Shown here in pieces: positions 23,201 through 34,000 of a stretch of DNA of 64,000 nucleotides. The DNA is from Euleptes europaea. Its lineage: Eukaryota; Chordata; Lepidosauria; Squamata; Sphaerodactylidae. Location: assembly GCF_029931775.1 (NCBI RefSeq), contig NC_079332.1, positions 19,289,803-19,353,802 on the forward strand, in the 5' to 3' direction. The notes under the pieces are model-generated. The model had not been told where the DNA came from. It saw only the letters and a list, made by a program, of their open reading frames with translations, and ran no database searches. Both the position numbers and the translations under genes were made by a program. How positions within the stretch are numbered: the first letter of the stretch is position 1; each line of letters starts with the position of its first letter.

Positions 23201-23831
23201 AATTGATGATAGTTGAAGGGAAGGCCGATGTTCTGGAGCTATGAAGGAGGTGGCATGCCCCCGGAGAAGGCCGGCCCTCTTGGCCTTCCCTGGGAGCTAC
23301 CTACAAAGATGGTGTCTGGCTGTCCCCATCCCCCCCCCCCGCTAGAGGGACCCCTTGAGGTCTGACCCGGCAGGTATCATAATCACCCAGAACAGGCGAG
23401 AGGGCTGTTGATCTGCGTGGACGCACTGAAAGAACTATTCTTACCACCCTGAACACTCCCGCTTGCAACTCGTGGGCAGGTCGTGCTGCCTCGAACAGGC
23501 TTCCGGGTCCTCTCTACACGCGGGCCCCAGCCCCGCTGCGATCCACACTTCCGAGCTGAGCCTGCGCCTGGCTACAGCTGCCCGTGCATTCGCTTACCTG
23601 TGGACCGAGCGTGCCCTGTGGCTCACCTGAGCAGCAGAGACAATGGGTATATTCTGCAACATTGGCCACCTCCAGAGCCTCTGCTGCAGAAGCCCCCCGA
23701 AGCCCCCCCCCTGCCAGGGGCAGGCCTTTTGCCCTGTGGCGTCCCTCTGCTGGTGCAGGGGGGCTAGGCAAAGACATTTCTGTTCTCTGGAGTCTTTGGG
23801 GGCTGGTTTGTGTCTCCTACTGTGGTCAGAG
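23201..23831. other. CORO7/VASN intron, no feature recognised
   Basis: Intron with a C run near 23,330. No exon or repeat recognised. Confidence 0.45.
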
Positions 23832-24027
23832 GGAGGGGCTGTGGCTCAGTGGTAGAGCATCTGCTTGGCATGCGGAAGGTTCAGTCCCCAGCATCTCCAG
23901 GGAAAGGAACCAGGCAAGCAGGTGATGTGAAAGACCTCTGCCTGAGACCCTGGAGAGCCGCTGCCAGTCAGAGTAGACAATACTGACTTCAAGGGTCTGA
24001 TTCAGTATAAGGCAGCTTCATGTGTTC
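23832..24027 (+). repeat. tRNA-derived SINE, family B (near full length)
   Basis: Starts GGGAGGGGCTGTGGCTCAGT and GGTAGAGCATCTGCTTGGCA, with B box GGTTCAGTCCC, and ends GGCAGCTTCATGTGTTC. This is the best forward copy of the family here. Confidence 0.92.
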
Positions 24028-24084
24028 CTGAGAGGAAAATTAGTTTTCAAGTTTATATTGAGCGTGTTTCGCAATCACCTAGAA

Positions 24085-24522
24085 GGCCTAGAGGTGATAT
24101 GATAACCACCTTCAAGGACTTGAAGGGCTGTCATAGAGATGATGGTGCTGAGTTGTTTGCTGTTGCCCCAGAAGGTCGGACCAGAACCAACGGGTTGAAA
24201 TTAAATCAGAAGAGTTTCCGTCTAGACATTAGGAAGAATGTTCTAACACTTAGAGCGGTTCCTCAGTGGAACAGGCTTCCTTGGGAGGTGGTAAGTTCTC
24301 CTTCCCTGGAGGTCTTTAAGCAGAGGCTAGATGGCCATCTGTCAGCGATGCTGATTCTATGACCTCAGGCAGATGATGAGAGGGAGGGCACCTTGTCCAT
24401 CTTCTGGGCGTGAAGTAGGGGTCACTGGGGGTGGGGAGGTAGTTGTGAATTTCCTGCATTGTGCAGGGGGTTGGACTAGTGGTGGTCCCTTCCAACTGGT
24501 GGTCCCTTCCAACTATGAGTCC
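24085..24522 (+). repeat. CR1 LINE 3' end
   Basis: Forward CR1: a short open frame at 24,099-24,362 carries the ORF2 C terminus (GAELFAVAPEGRTRTNGLK), followed by the 3' UTR to the GGTTGGACTAG phrase. The 20-bp end phrase GGTGGTCCCTTCCAACT is duplicated at the tail. Confidence 0.9.
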
Positions 24523-25399
24523 ACCTTTCTGCGATACTGAGGCGGTTTACTGGATTTTTTTCTTGATTGTAAAGTTATTGTGGTAGGAAAAGAAGGAGGC
24601 ATATACATGTTTTAATTAGATAACGGTAATATTTCGCTCAGGTGATGCTCTAGGCATGGCAGAGAACAACCAGCGACCCTGCCTCCATTTCTCCTGTAGC
24701 AGGATCCAGTGGGATCTCCCCTCCGCGGGCTCTGGGAGGGAAGGTGCTGGGAAAGCGCTTGTTTACTAGATGCAACAAGCAACCGAGGGTTGGGAATGAC
24801 TACAAAACGAGTTTGAGAAGTGTGGGGCGTAGTGACCCCACCCAAGGCCTTTCTTGTTCTACCGCTTCCGTACTACTCGCAGGGAGCAGAGGTCACAGGC
24901 AGGTGGGGTGGCACTGGGGCATCAGAGGGCAGGCCAGGGGGCACCCTTGTCCACACTCTGCCGGCATTCACAGGATCCCGGTGCAGAACCGGCGCCAGCC
25001 TCTGCAGGGATCCGTATGGTGGGTCTCTTGGAGATTCCACAGGCACCCCAGAGCACCCCTGGAGCGCATCTCCCTCTGCCCTCCTTCCTTGCCCGTCCAC
25101 CCCCAGTGTGTGTGTGTGGGGGGGGCGTGCTGCCCACAAGCTGGAAGTCACAGATGTCCTGCCCTCTGACAGCCATCACAGAAGGTCCCCAAGGGTGAGG
25201 GCCCTGCAGACCCCTTTCTGGCTCTGGTCAGCCCCCGCCCGGTTAAGTCTGCTTGCCCCCCCACACACACACACAGCTTGAAGGCCAGCTGCCTGGCAGG
25301 GGGACTCCGAAGCACCCCCCAATCCATTTCCAGGGGGTGGCCCAGGTCTCGGAAGCAGAGAGAGTTGGCAGTGGGGGGGGGGCACTGTACCCGCTCCTC
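24523..25399. other. Intron upstream of the VASN CpG island, no gene recognised
   Basis: Includes an AT-richer patch at 24,540-24,640 and TG/CA runs near 25,107 and 25,263. No exon recognised. Confidence 0.45.
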
Positions 25400-25867
25400 C
25401 TCCTCTTCCCAGCCCAGGTATTTCGCAGGGGTCTGTCCGAGCGCCACCCGGCCTCTGTACGGAATCCCCCCGCGGACGGACAGACGGACCCTCGCCTCCC
25501 TTCCCCGAGCACCGGCGGACGCCGGGAGCTGCCCGCCGAGCCAAGCGCCCGCTCCCCCGCCACACTCACCTGGCCGCCGCCGCCGGGACGCGCGCGGGGA
25601 AGGGCCTCTCCGGCGCCGCGTGGCAGCCGCTGCAGCTCGCCGCCGGCCGGCCGGCCGACCGACCGCCCAGAGGGAGCGCGCAGCCTCTGCCCGACCGACC
25701 GCCTGCCCGCCTGGCCGGGCTGTGCCTGCGCGCCGCCCGCCCGCCCGTCCGCCCGTCCGCCGGGCTGGCTGGCTGGCTGGCTGGCTGGGGCGGGGACGGC
25801 GGGGCGGGACGGACCGCCCCCCCCTGCTGCCAGGCTGCCTGGCCCTTTGGGCAGCCTTCCCCCCTCC
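25400..25867 (-). promoter_or_regulatory. VASN: CpG island, probable VASN promoter and non-coding first exon
   Basis: Very CpG-dense sequence around 25,430-25,830 with (GGCT)6 at 25,763-25,786. On the minus strand a near-ideal donor GGCCAG|GTGAGTGTG falls with the exon ending at 25,570. It pairs naturally with the VASN acceptor before 11,467 and leaves a ~14.1 kb intron. Human VASN likewise has a non-coding exon 1. The transcription start is not visible; an exon of one to two hundred bases right of 25,570 is inferred. Confidence 0.6.
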
Positions 25868-25960
25868 GTAGGGCTGCCGGGTCCCTCTTCCCACCGCCGG
25901 GAGGTTGAGGGGGCGGGATCGGCGGTGGGGCTTCAATGCCGTACAGCCCGTGCAGCATAG
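25868..25960 (-). repeat. Partial copy of the GGTTGCCAAC-type element
   Basis: AGGGCTGCCGGGTCCCTCTT, CCGGGAGGTTGAGGGGGCGG and GGGGCTTCAATGCCGTA match the left half of the fuller copy at 38,815. Right half absent. Confidence 0.55.
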
Positions 25961-26035
25961 AGGAAGGGGCGGCGTGCTGCGCCCCCCCCAGAAGAGCAGG
26001 CGTCACCTTCAAGGCAGGCGGGGGCACTGGGTGGC

Positions 26036-26145
26036 TAGGGTTGCCAACCTCCAGGTAGCACCTGGAGATCTCCGGCCAATAGAGGTCAGCTCCCCTGGAG
26101 ACAATGGCCTCTTTGGGGGTTTGGGGAGGGGCCTCAAGGCCATCG
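26036..26145 (+). repeat. Partial copy of the GGTTGCCAAC-type element
   Basis: Opens TAGGGTTGCCAACCTCCAGG, then CTGGAGATCTCC and TCCCCTGGAGACAATGGCCT. This is the half opposite to that at 25,868. Confidence 0.65.
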
Positions 26146-26219
26146 GCAGCGCCAAGGTTTTGGACATCCTCCCTCCGCTGGCCTCACTAGCCTCAGAATG
26201 GCAGGCCAGGCTAGCTGAG

Positions 26220-26250
26220 AGTCATACGATCATAGAGTTGGAAGGGACTA
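26220..26250 (-). repeat. CR1 3' stub
   Basis: Only GATCATAGAGTTGGAAGGGA remains of a reverse CR1 tail, directly joined to a family B SINE. Confidence 0.5.
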
Positions 26251-26430
26251 CGTGGCATGCAGAAGGTCCCAGGTTCCATCCCCGGCATCTCCAGTTAAAG
26301 GGACCAGGCAAGTAGGTGGTGGGAAAGACCCCTGCCTGAGACCCCGGGGGGCCGCTGGCAGTCTGAGTAGACAACACTGACTGATGGTTGGAGGGTTGGT
26401 TTCCGTATAAGGCAGCTTCATGTGTGTTCA
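26251..26430 (+). repeat. tRNA-derived SINE, family B (5' truncated)
   Basis: Begins within the anticodon-like region (GGCATGCAGAAGGTCCCAGG) and runs through to GGCAGCTTCATGTGTGTTC. The A box is missing. Confidence 0.88.
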
Positions 26431-27035
26431 TCCCAGGGGCCGGGTGAGAATGCTGGTGCCGCTGGGGGGTGGGATTATGGCTCTTGTGGCCTCAGTACCT
26501 TCGAGAGCCAGCCCGGCTCTTCTTCCCTCCCGTCTTTCGGCAATATTTGCCTTTGTAGGATGCCAGGTGAGCCCATGTTCCTGAGCATGGCACAGCGTGG
26601 TGCCCTTTCTTGGCTGGGCCCTTCCCACTGCTGAGACAGAATAATGTCCCTGTCCTCTTCAGAGCAGCTCCCCCCCCCATTGGTTCCCTGTGCTCTTCTT
26701 GCAAAAACGGGACCAGCCAGCCCACCCCGCCCACGTGGTGCCAACTGTGGTGCCTCTCGAGTCTCCTTTGATACCACAATGGACGGGGTCATGAACGTGC
26801 CCTGGCACCAGCGCCACACCCGGGCCTCGTGCCGGGATGATCTGACAGCCCGTCAGGCACGCTGCCGCCCAGGGGAGCTCCTGGCCTCTCCAACAGCCGC
26901 AAAGGAACCGGCCCGGCCTGTCTGGGGAGGAGGCAGAACCGAAACTGGTTTCCCCACTCGAGGGACGAGGGCTCTGGCCCTGATCCCAAATGGCACCGTT
27001 GGGGCTAAGCCTCAGGGGGAGGCTGCGTGCGAGCG
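26431..27035. other. CORO7 intron, no feature recognised
   Basis: No exon or known repeat seen; open frames on both strands have no domain. Confidence 0.45.
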
Positions 27036-27190
27036 TCAGAGGGGCCATGCTGGATCAGAGCCAGAGGCCCTCCAGCCCAGCCCCCTGGCCAGCGGATGCC
27101 CTGGTCGTGACGCCCAAACCAGCCGCTGCAAGAAACCCATGCACAGAGGCCTGAGTATTCAGCAGAGGATGCTTTCCACTGCATGGTGGC
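27036..27190 (-). repeat. LINE 3' end fragment (L2-like)
   Basis: GGGGCCATGCTGGATCAGAG and CAAGAAACCCATGCACAG are phrases of a reverse L2-like tail. It is degenerate, so family and edges are approximate. Confidence 0.4.
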
Positions 27191-27344
27191 CAACACTTCA
27201 CCTGTTGGGTTTGCCGCAAGTCACATAGCCGGACAGGACAGGGATGTTGGGAATGGTTGGGGAGGGAAGGGCTAAGGAGGGTGGGGAGGGGGGCTCTTCA
27301 GGCACAGAGCCAGCAGGGGGAAGGGGAGGCACGGGTGCTTCCCC

Positions 27345-27650
27345 CTCCCTTGATAACTAGCAAGGTAAGTCTATGGCCGAAGGCTGTTACAATCTGTCAC
27401 GTAAAGCCAAGTCATAAATGATAACATTAAAAACAGTCTGACCAAAAAACGCTAGTCATTAAATACATTAAAGGCCCTAATTAAATACAACTTTAGTCTG
27501 AATTTCTTTGGCTGCTAAGGCAAAGCGTGACGCTCTATAGGAAACAAATGGATCGATATCTGAGAGGAGAAACTGAATCTCTGAATGTGAAAAGGGATTT
27601 AGGTCGTTTAGAAGCCCTGTAAGCACTCGAGTTCTGGGCTGCAAAATAGT
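27345..27650. repeat. Unclassified AT-richer repeat resembling 15,238-15,900
   Basis: Opens TTGATAACTAGCAAGGTAAG and TATGGCCGAAGGCTGTTACA with A-rich patches to about 27,500, set in GC-rich surroundings. The head resembles that of the 15.2 kb repeat. Probably the reverse 3' end of a LINE family I cannot name. Confidence 0.4.
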
Positions 27651-28004
27651 GCCCCGGGCCAGAGGGCCTCTGGGGCTGCCCCCTCCCCCCCCCCCCGGGA
27701 AGGAGGCCCATGGGGTTTGGGAGGAGCGTCCAGCTAGCAAAGCCAAGGGCCGGGTCTGGAACCAGATTGAGGTGAAAGCTCTCCTGAGGTTGTGGAAGGG
27801 GAGACTCACGTGGGCCCTCTGAACCCACGGGGAGGACTTGGGCTGGGAGCCTCCCAGGTTCGTTTCTTGAGGGAAGATTCAGCTGGAGGAAGCAACGGCA
27901 CAGGAAGGAAGCGTGTGCGCGCGCGCATGCTTGCGCATGGGTGGGCTGGCTGGCCTGTGCGTGGCCGCAGCCGTTCCACTAGAGGCCCCCCTTTTGTCTC
28001 GCAG

Positions 28005-28059
28005 GCCCCTGATCCCCCTCTTCGATCCAGACACCGGCCTGCTGGTGCTGATGGGAAAG
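28005..28059 (+). CDS. CORO7: CORO7 window exon 1
   Basis: Acceptor TTTTGTCTCGCAG, donor AAG|GTGAGT. The first base completes a codon begun in an exon left of the window. Encodes the coronin-type blade end PLIPLFDPDTGLLVLMGK. This is the first CORO7 exon I can find in the window. Confidence 0.92.
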
Positions 28060-31000
28060 GTGAGTGCCCCTCCTTCGCCCCCCCACCCCCGCCCTGTCCA
28101 AACGGCTCAGGCTGCCTTAAGAGAGCCAGCGTGGTGTAGTGGTTAAGAACAGTGGTTTGGAGCAGTGGATTCTGACCTGGGGAAATGGGTTAGATCCCCC
28201 ACTCCTCCACATGAGTGGCAGAGGCTAATCTGAGGAACCTGGTGGGTTTCCCCACTCCTCCACACGAAGCCAGCTGGGTGACCTTGGGCTAGTCACAGCT
28301 CTCTCAGCCTCACCTCCCTCACAGGGTGTCTGTTGTGGGGAGAGGAAGGGAAGGTGATTGTAAATCAGTTTGATTCTCCCTTAAGTGGTAGAGAAAGTCA
28401 GCATATAAAAACCAGCTCTTCTTCTCCTCCTTCTCTTGCCTTCCAGGGGGAAGACGTGCTCTTCTGCTACGAGGTGCTGCCCGCTCAGCCGGCACTGACA
28501 GAAGGTGGGTCTCTGCCCCTCTTGGCACCCGAGGACCCTCCTGACTCGGTGTGCCCCGGCTCATGCCCCCCTCCCCCCGGGCCCAGAGAGAGGTCTTCTC
28601 CTTCAAACACAGCTCTTAGCTTGGTGCCCGCCCAGCCGGGGAGTGCCCGCCTGAGAGAGGGAGGGGCCCCCTCAGAGCAGACCAACTGCGCCCCCCCCCA
28701 GCCCCGTCCCAGGCTGTCGCAGGGAGAGGCACCGAGGGAGGGGCCCTGGGGACCACCTGTTTGCCAAGAGGGGACCCTGCTGAGCTCTAGCAGGCAGAGA
28801 GGCGGCACAGACCCCTGCTGGTAAGCCCTCGGTGGAAGGGGGCACCCACATTTTCTCAGCAAAGACAGGAAGCTCCCAGACCTGGGGAAAGAGGGGAGCA
28901 CCAGTCGGATGCTCGGCGGAGCTGGCAGGTTGAGGGGTCGCCACCTTTCTGCCGGGCACTTGCTTGGTAGCTGTGCCCCCCCTGCCCCCCCAGGGGGCAA
29001 TCCTCACCACACTCTCTGTGCTCTCACCTAGTAACCCAGTGCCGGACCGAGAGCAAGGCCCACGGGATTGCCCGGGTGCCCAAGACTGCCCTGGATGTCC
29101 TGGCGTGCGAAGTGATGCGGGTCCTGCAGCTCACAGACCGCGCCATCGTTCCCGTCAGCTACACAGTGCCACGGAAGGTAACGAGGCGGGCAGGGGGCGG
29201 AGGGAGAGGCCACGCCGTGACGCAGCAATACCCACCGAGCGCATGCCTTGCAGTCCATGCAGGAGTTCCACGAAGACTTGTTCCCCTGCTGCGCTGGAAA
29301 CATCCCGGCAACCTCTGCTGAGGCCTGGTGGGCAGGAGACAACAGCCAGGTGAGAGCCCTGGCAAGGTTCCCCCAAAGCACAGGCTTCCTAAGAGGGAGG
29401 AAGGGGTGGGCTGAGAGGTGGAATGCCCCCCCCCGCGAATGCTTCCCCTCAGAGGGCACAGCTGCCTGGTGACATCTCTCCCAGCCAGCTCTCGACTTCC
29501 TGTTGCTCTTCTGGGCACTCCCCCCACCCCACCGCTGCCTTCAGACCTCGGCGTCGGCTGTGTCCTTACTGGGGGGGAGGGGGCTCTGGCAGCTTTTGAA
29601 GACCTTTAGGAAGAACTTCCTAACAGTCAGAACAGTTCCTCAGTGGAACAGGCTTCCTCGGGAGGTGGTGAGCTCTCCTTCCCTGGAGGTTTTTATGCAG
29701 AGGCTAGATGGCCATCTGTCAGCAATGCTGATTCTGTGACCAGATCACGAGAGGGAGGGCATCTTGGCCATCTTCTGGGCATGGAGTAGGGGTCACTGGG
29801 AGTGTGTGCGGGGAGGTAGTTGTGAGTTTCCCGCATTGTGCAAGAGGTTGGACTAGATGACCCTGGTGGCCCCTTCCAACTGTATGATTCTATGAAGCAT
29901 GGCCGGGTGCCCCCCCCTTGGCCCAAAGCCAGCCTGTGAGCTGCCCGCCCCCTCCCGGCAAGGAGGCCAGGGTTGTGTCCAGAGCCAGCCCGCCTCGCAG
30001 ACTCTGCCATCCCCCCGGGACAGACACCCTTCTCCTATCTCTTCCCCCAGGTTCAGCGGATCAGCCTCCATCCTGCCCACAGGCCCAGCCGAGGCTTCTC
30101 CTCCCCCTGCATTCCGAGCCTCCCCCCAGAAAGCCGGACCCCGGACCACCCCCAGCAGGAGCAGGCAGAGGACCTGGATATCAGCGTGAGTGCCCCCCTC
30201 CCCTGCAGCTGGCATCCCTCCCTGGCTCTGAATGCGGAGCCTAACTGGAATGCATCCCCCCCCATGTAGGGATCTCCCTGTTTGCAAGGTGGCCGGCCAA
30301 GTGGGACGGGGCCCCTGCTGGGGCCATGGCTTCCTAGTGCTGGGGGGGATGCCCCCATACTCCCAAGCAGGGAGGGGGGCGGACCCATCTGTGGCAGAGC
30401 CAGGCCATCCCTGGAGTCTGTGCAAGGGCCTGGGCAATGTATTTTGGGAAGAGGCCCCTTGGCCTAAGCACCCCCCTCCCTGAACATTCTGCCCCAAACC
30501 TTCGCGCCCACCCCATGTTTCCTGAAGTCCTTTGCTGGCCGGGTCCCCTCTCCCCTCGGCTGTGGCTTCTCTGATATGCAGGCCATGTTTCTCTCCCTCT
30601 CCCAGGCTGGCAGTGGCCTGTCCTCCCCCACCAGCTCCCTGACGTCCCCCTCCAGCGCGGCAGCGTCCCTCTCCGCCACCAGCGGCTTTGCCTCCAGCCC
30701 CAGCCAGAGGTCCCTGCAGAGCATTCTGGGTAAGCAGGCCCCTCTTCTCCCCGGCCTGGCCGGCTCTGCTTGGGGGCCCGGAGGCAGGAGGCTGAGCCTT
30801 TGCCAGCCCTCTGCGCCAGCCACTGCACCAGCCCTGTCCCCCAGCAAGGCTCTCTGCCCCTGTGCCCTGGCCAGCCAGCGTGGGCAGTGGGCACTAGCTC
30901 CCTGTGATGCTGCCCTCTCACTCTCTGTGCCTTCTGCTTCAGGTCCCAGCTCCGGCTTCCGCCACATCCAGGGCACCGTGCTGCCCCGCAGTACCCACAT

Positions 31001-34000
31001 CACCAACCTCAAGGGGCTGAACCTCACCACGCCAGGCGAGTCCGACGGCTTCTGCGCTAACAGGCGACACGTGGCCGTCCCGCTGCTCTCTGCAGGAGGG
31101 CAGGTGGCCATCTTGGAGGTAAAGGCGGGCGGAAGGGCTGTTCAATGGGCAGGGCTTCCCTAAGCAGCTGGCCTGCCTCCTGCCCCACAGCTGCCCCAGT
31201 CCATGGCCCCTCCAAGGGACACAGCCATTGCCTGGGCCCTGGCTCACTCGGCTCCAAAACCCGGGGGACCTTCTTGCCCTCCCTCCTGCCCAGGTGTTCC
31301 CTCTTGAGAAATTGGGGAGGGGCGTCTGTGCAGGCCCCAGGGGTGGGCGGGCCCCCGCTTCCATCCTCCAAGTGGAGGGGCGAGCGCCCTTCTCCAGCGC
31401 CAACACACAGTTCCTCTTCAGCTGTCCAAGCCGGGTCGCCTGCCTGACGTTTCCCTGCCCACTATCGAAAACGGGGGCCCGGTTTCCGATCTGTGCTGGG
31501 ACCCCTTTGATCTGGAGCGCTTGGCCATCGGTGAGTGCCTCTGCCCTCAGACCTCCAAGCCTGGAGGCTGAAACCGGAAGCTGCCCAAGTTGTGTGTGTG
31601 TGTGTGTGGGGGAAGGGGTGTCTTGCTGAATTGGCCTCATGGGCGTTTGGGTGCCATCGTGGCTGACATCCAGCCGCAGCAGCCGAGGACAGCGCGTGGC
31701 TCAGTGCATTTGCTGTTTCTTTGGCGCAGCTGGGGAAGATGCCAAAATCCGCCTGTGGCGAGTCACACCCGAAGGACTGCGGAAGAGCTTGCGAGAACCG
31801 GAGGCCGTGCTGCGAGGTAGGGGGGCGGCTACTCTGGAGGGGTGGTGGCAGGGATTCCCCCACCCCCGGGCTCTGCTCACCCTGGCCTAGGGGATCTGCT
31901 TGCCCTCCAAAGGGACGGTAGAAGGAAAGCGCATTGCCGGACCCCTGCCCCGAATCCTACCAGTGTGACCCCTTCTCTCCCAGGTCACACAGAGAAGATT
32001 TACTCCGTCAAGTTCCACCCGCTGGCCGCAGATGTCCTGGCCTCCTCCTCCTATGACCTGAGTGTCCGGATCTGGGATGTGCGCTCCGGGAGGCAAGCGC
32101 TGCTTCTGAATGGACACAAGGACCAGGTGGGAGAGCAGGGGCCGGCCAGGGAGAAGGGAGGGCCCCCGGTGACAATTCCCGGCTCTCCCCATTTCTCCAA
32201 GGAAGGGCCCGATGGCCTCCGTATCCCCCAAGGAGCAGGGAGAGGACCCCAGACCCCATGTGGGCCCCTGGCTCACCGTCAGCCCTGCTGACACCCCTTC
32301 TGCTGGGGTGGGGTGGGGGAGGGGCTGGATAAAGGGTCCTCCGGGCCTGAGCCCACTGCCCAAAGCCCCGTGCCCCTTTGGCCAGCGAGCTGACCTCCTG
32401 CGGGGACCGGATGCCTTGCAGATCTTCGGCATTGCCTGGAGCCCCAATGGACGCCGCCTGGCCACAGTCTGCAAAGATGGGAAAGTGCGGCTTTATGAGC
32501 CCCGGCAAGCGTCTGAGCCCCTGCAGGTGAGTGGGCCTTGTCAGGCGGGGAAGTGGCATGTCTCTGTGGGTGCTTTGGAAATGGAGGCGGGGGAAGAGTT
32601 CAGCATGGTGTAGTGGTTAAGAGCGGTGGTTTGGAGCGGTGGACTCTGATCTGGAGAACCGGGCTTGATTCTCCCACTCCTCCATGTGAGCGGCGGAGGC
32701 TAATCTGGTAAACCAGGTTGGTTTCCCCACTCCTGCACATCAAGCCAGCTGGGTGACCTTGGGCTAGTCACAGCTCTCTTAGAGCTGTCTCAGCGCCACC
32801 TACCTCCCAGGGTGTTTGTGGTGGGGAGGGGGAGGGAAGGTGATTGTAAGCCGGTTTGATTCCTCCTTAAGTGGTAGAGAAAGTCAACGTATAAAAGCCA
32901 GCTCTTTTCCTCCTCCTCTTCTGACCCCTCTTTCCTGGCTTTGGTCTGAGGTCCTGCCACCTGGGCCTCCTGGGGGAGCAGAGTTGGGGTGGGAGAAGGG
33001 AGGGGGTCAAGGCGTGGGGAGGGGCAGAGCAGAGGCCAGCTGCTGGGCCCAGGCCGAGAGTCCTCTTTGGACCAGGAAGAGGGGTTTGGGGGCTAGCGAC
33101 AGCAAGCAGCGCGTTCCCCGAAGGCTCCCGTCTCTCTCCTTCTCCCACGGCAGGAAGGCCCGGGCCCTGAGGGAGGCCGGGGTGCCCGCATCGCCTGGGT
33201 GTGTGGAGGCAAAAACCTGCTGGTGTCTGGCTTTGACAGGTAAGGGCCGGTGCGCTCCCTTCCAGCCCAGGTGCCACAGGCTGGCGGGTTTGGCGCAGTG
33301 GGGCTCAGCCGCTCTCCCTCCTCCCTCCTCAGCCACAGCGAGCGCCAGCTCTCCATCTACCAGGTGGAGACCGTGGTGGACGGGCCCGTAGCGCGCATCA
33401 GCCTCGACGTCTCTCCGTCCACCCTCATCCCCTTCTACGACACAGACACGGGCATGGTCTTCCTGACGGGCAAGGTGAGCAGGGAACCCAGGGAGCGCAC
33501 CCCAGTCCCAGCATCCTCTGCTCTGCATTGCTGGGAGGGGGTTTGGCACTCCCGTGAGCCTCTCCGATGAACAATGGAAGCCAAGCAGCCTTTGAGGGAG
33601 GGGAGGGGGAGGCTTCATAAGGAGGCCCCACCAGGCAGCTGGAGGGAGGGAGCCCGGCTTCTGGCTGCTGCCCTGCCAAAGGGCCTGCTCCTCTTCCGCT
33701 GCCTCGTCTCGCTGGCCACAGTTGGCACCACGGTCTCCGGCGGAGCCACGGGCTGGGCAGGGCAGCTCTCGATGCCTCGCCCCAGGCTCCAGCCTCTCCT
33801 TCCTGCCCCGTTTTTAGGGCGACACCCGCGTCTTCATGTACGAAATCGTCCCAGAGGCGCCCTTCTTTCTGGAGTGTAACAGCTTCTTCTCCAATGAGCC
33901 CCACAAGGTGAGGAGGCCGGTGGGGACAGCGGAGCAGAGGAGCCGGGAAGCCTCAGCCGAGGGAGGGCAGCCAAGCAGGAAGGAGGGTAGAGCGCCCCAT

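Noticed and set aside
1-28004. Search for CORO7 N-terminal exons (propeller 1) left of 28,005
   Set aside because: No exon resembling the conserved coronin blades with splice sites was found on the + strand, so they are taken to lie outside the window.
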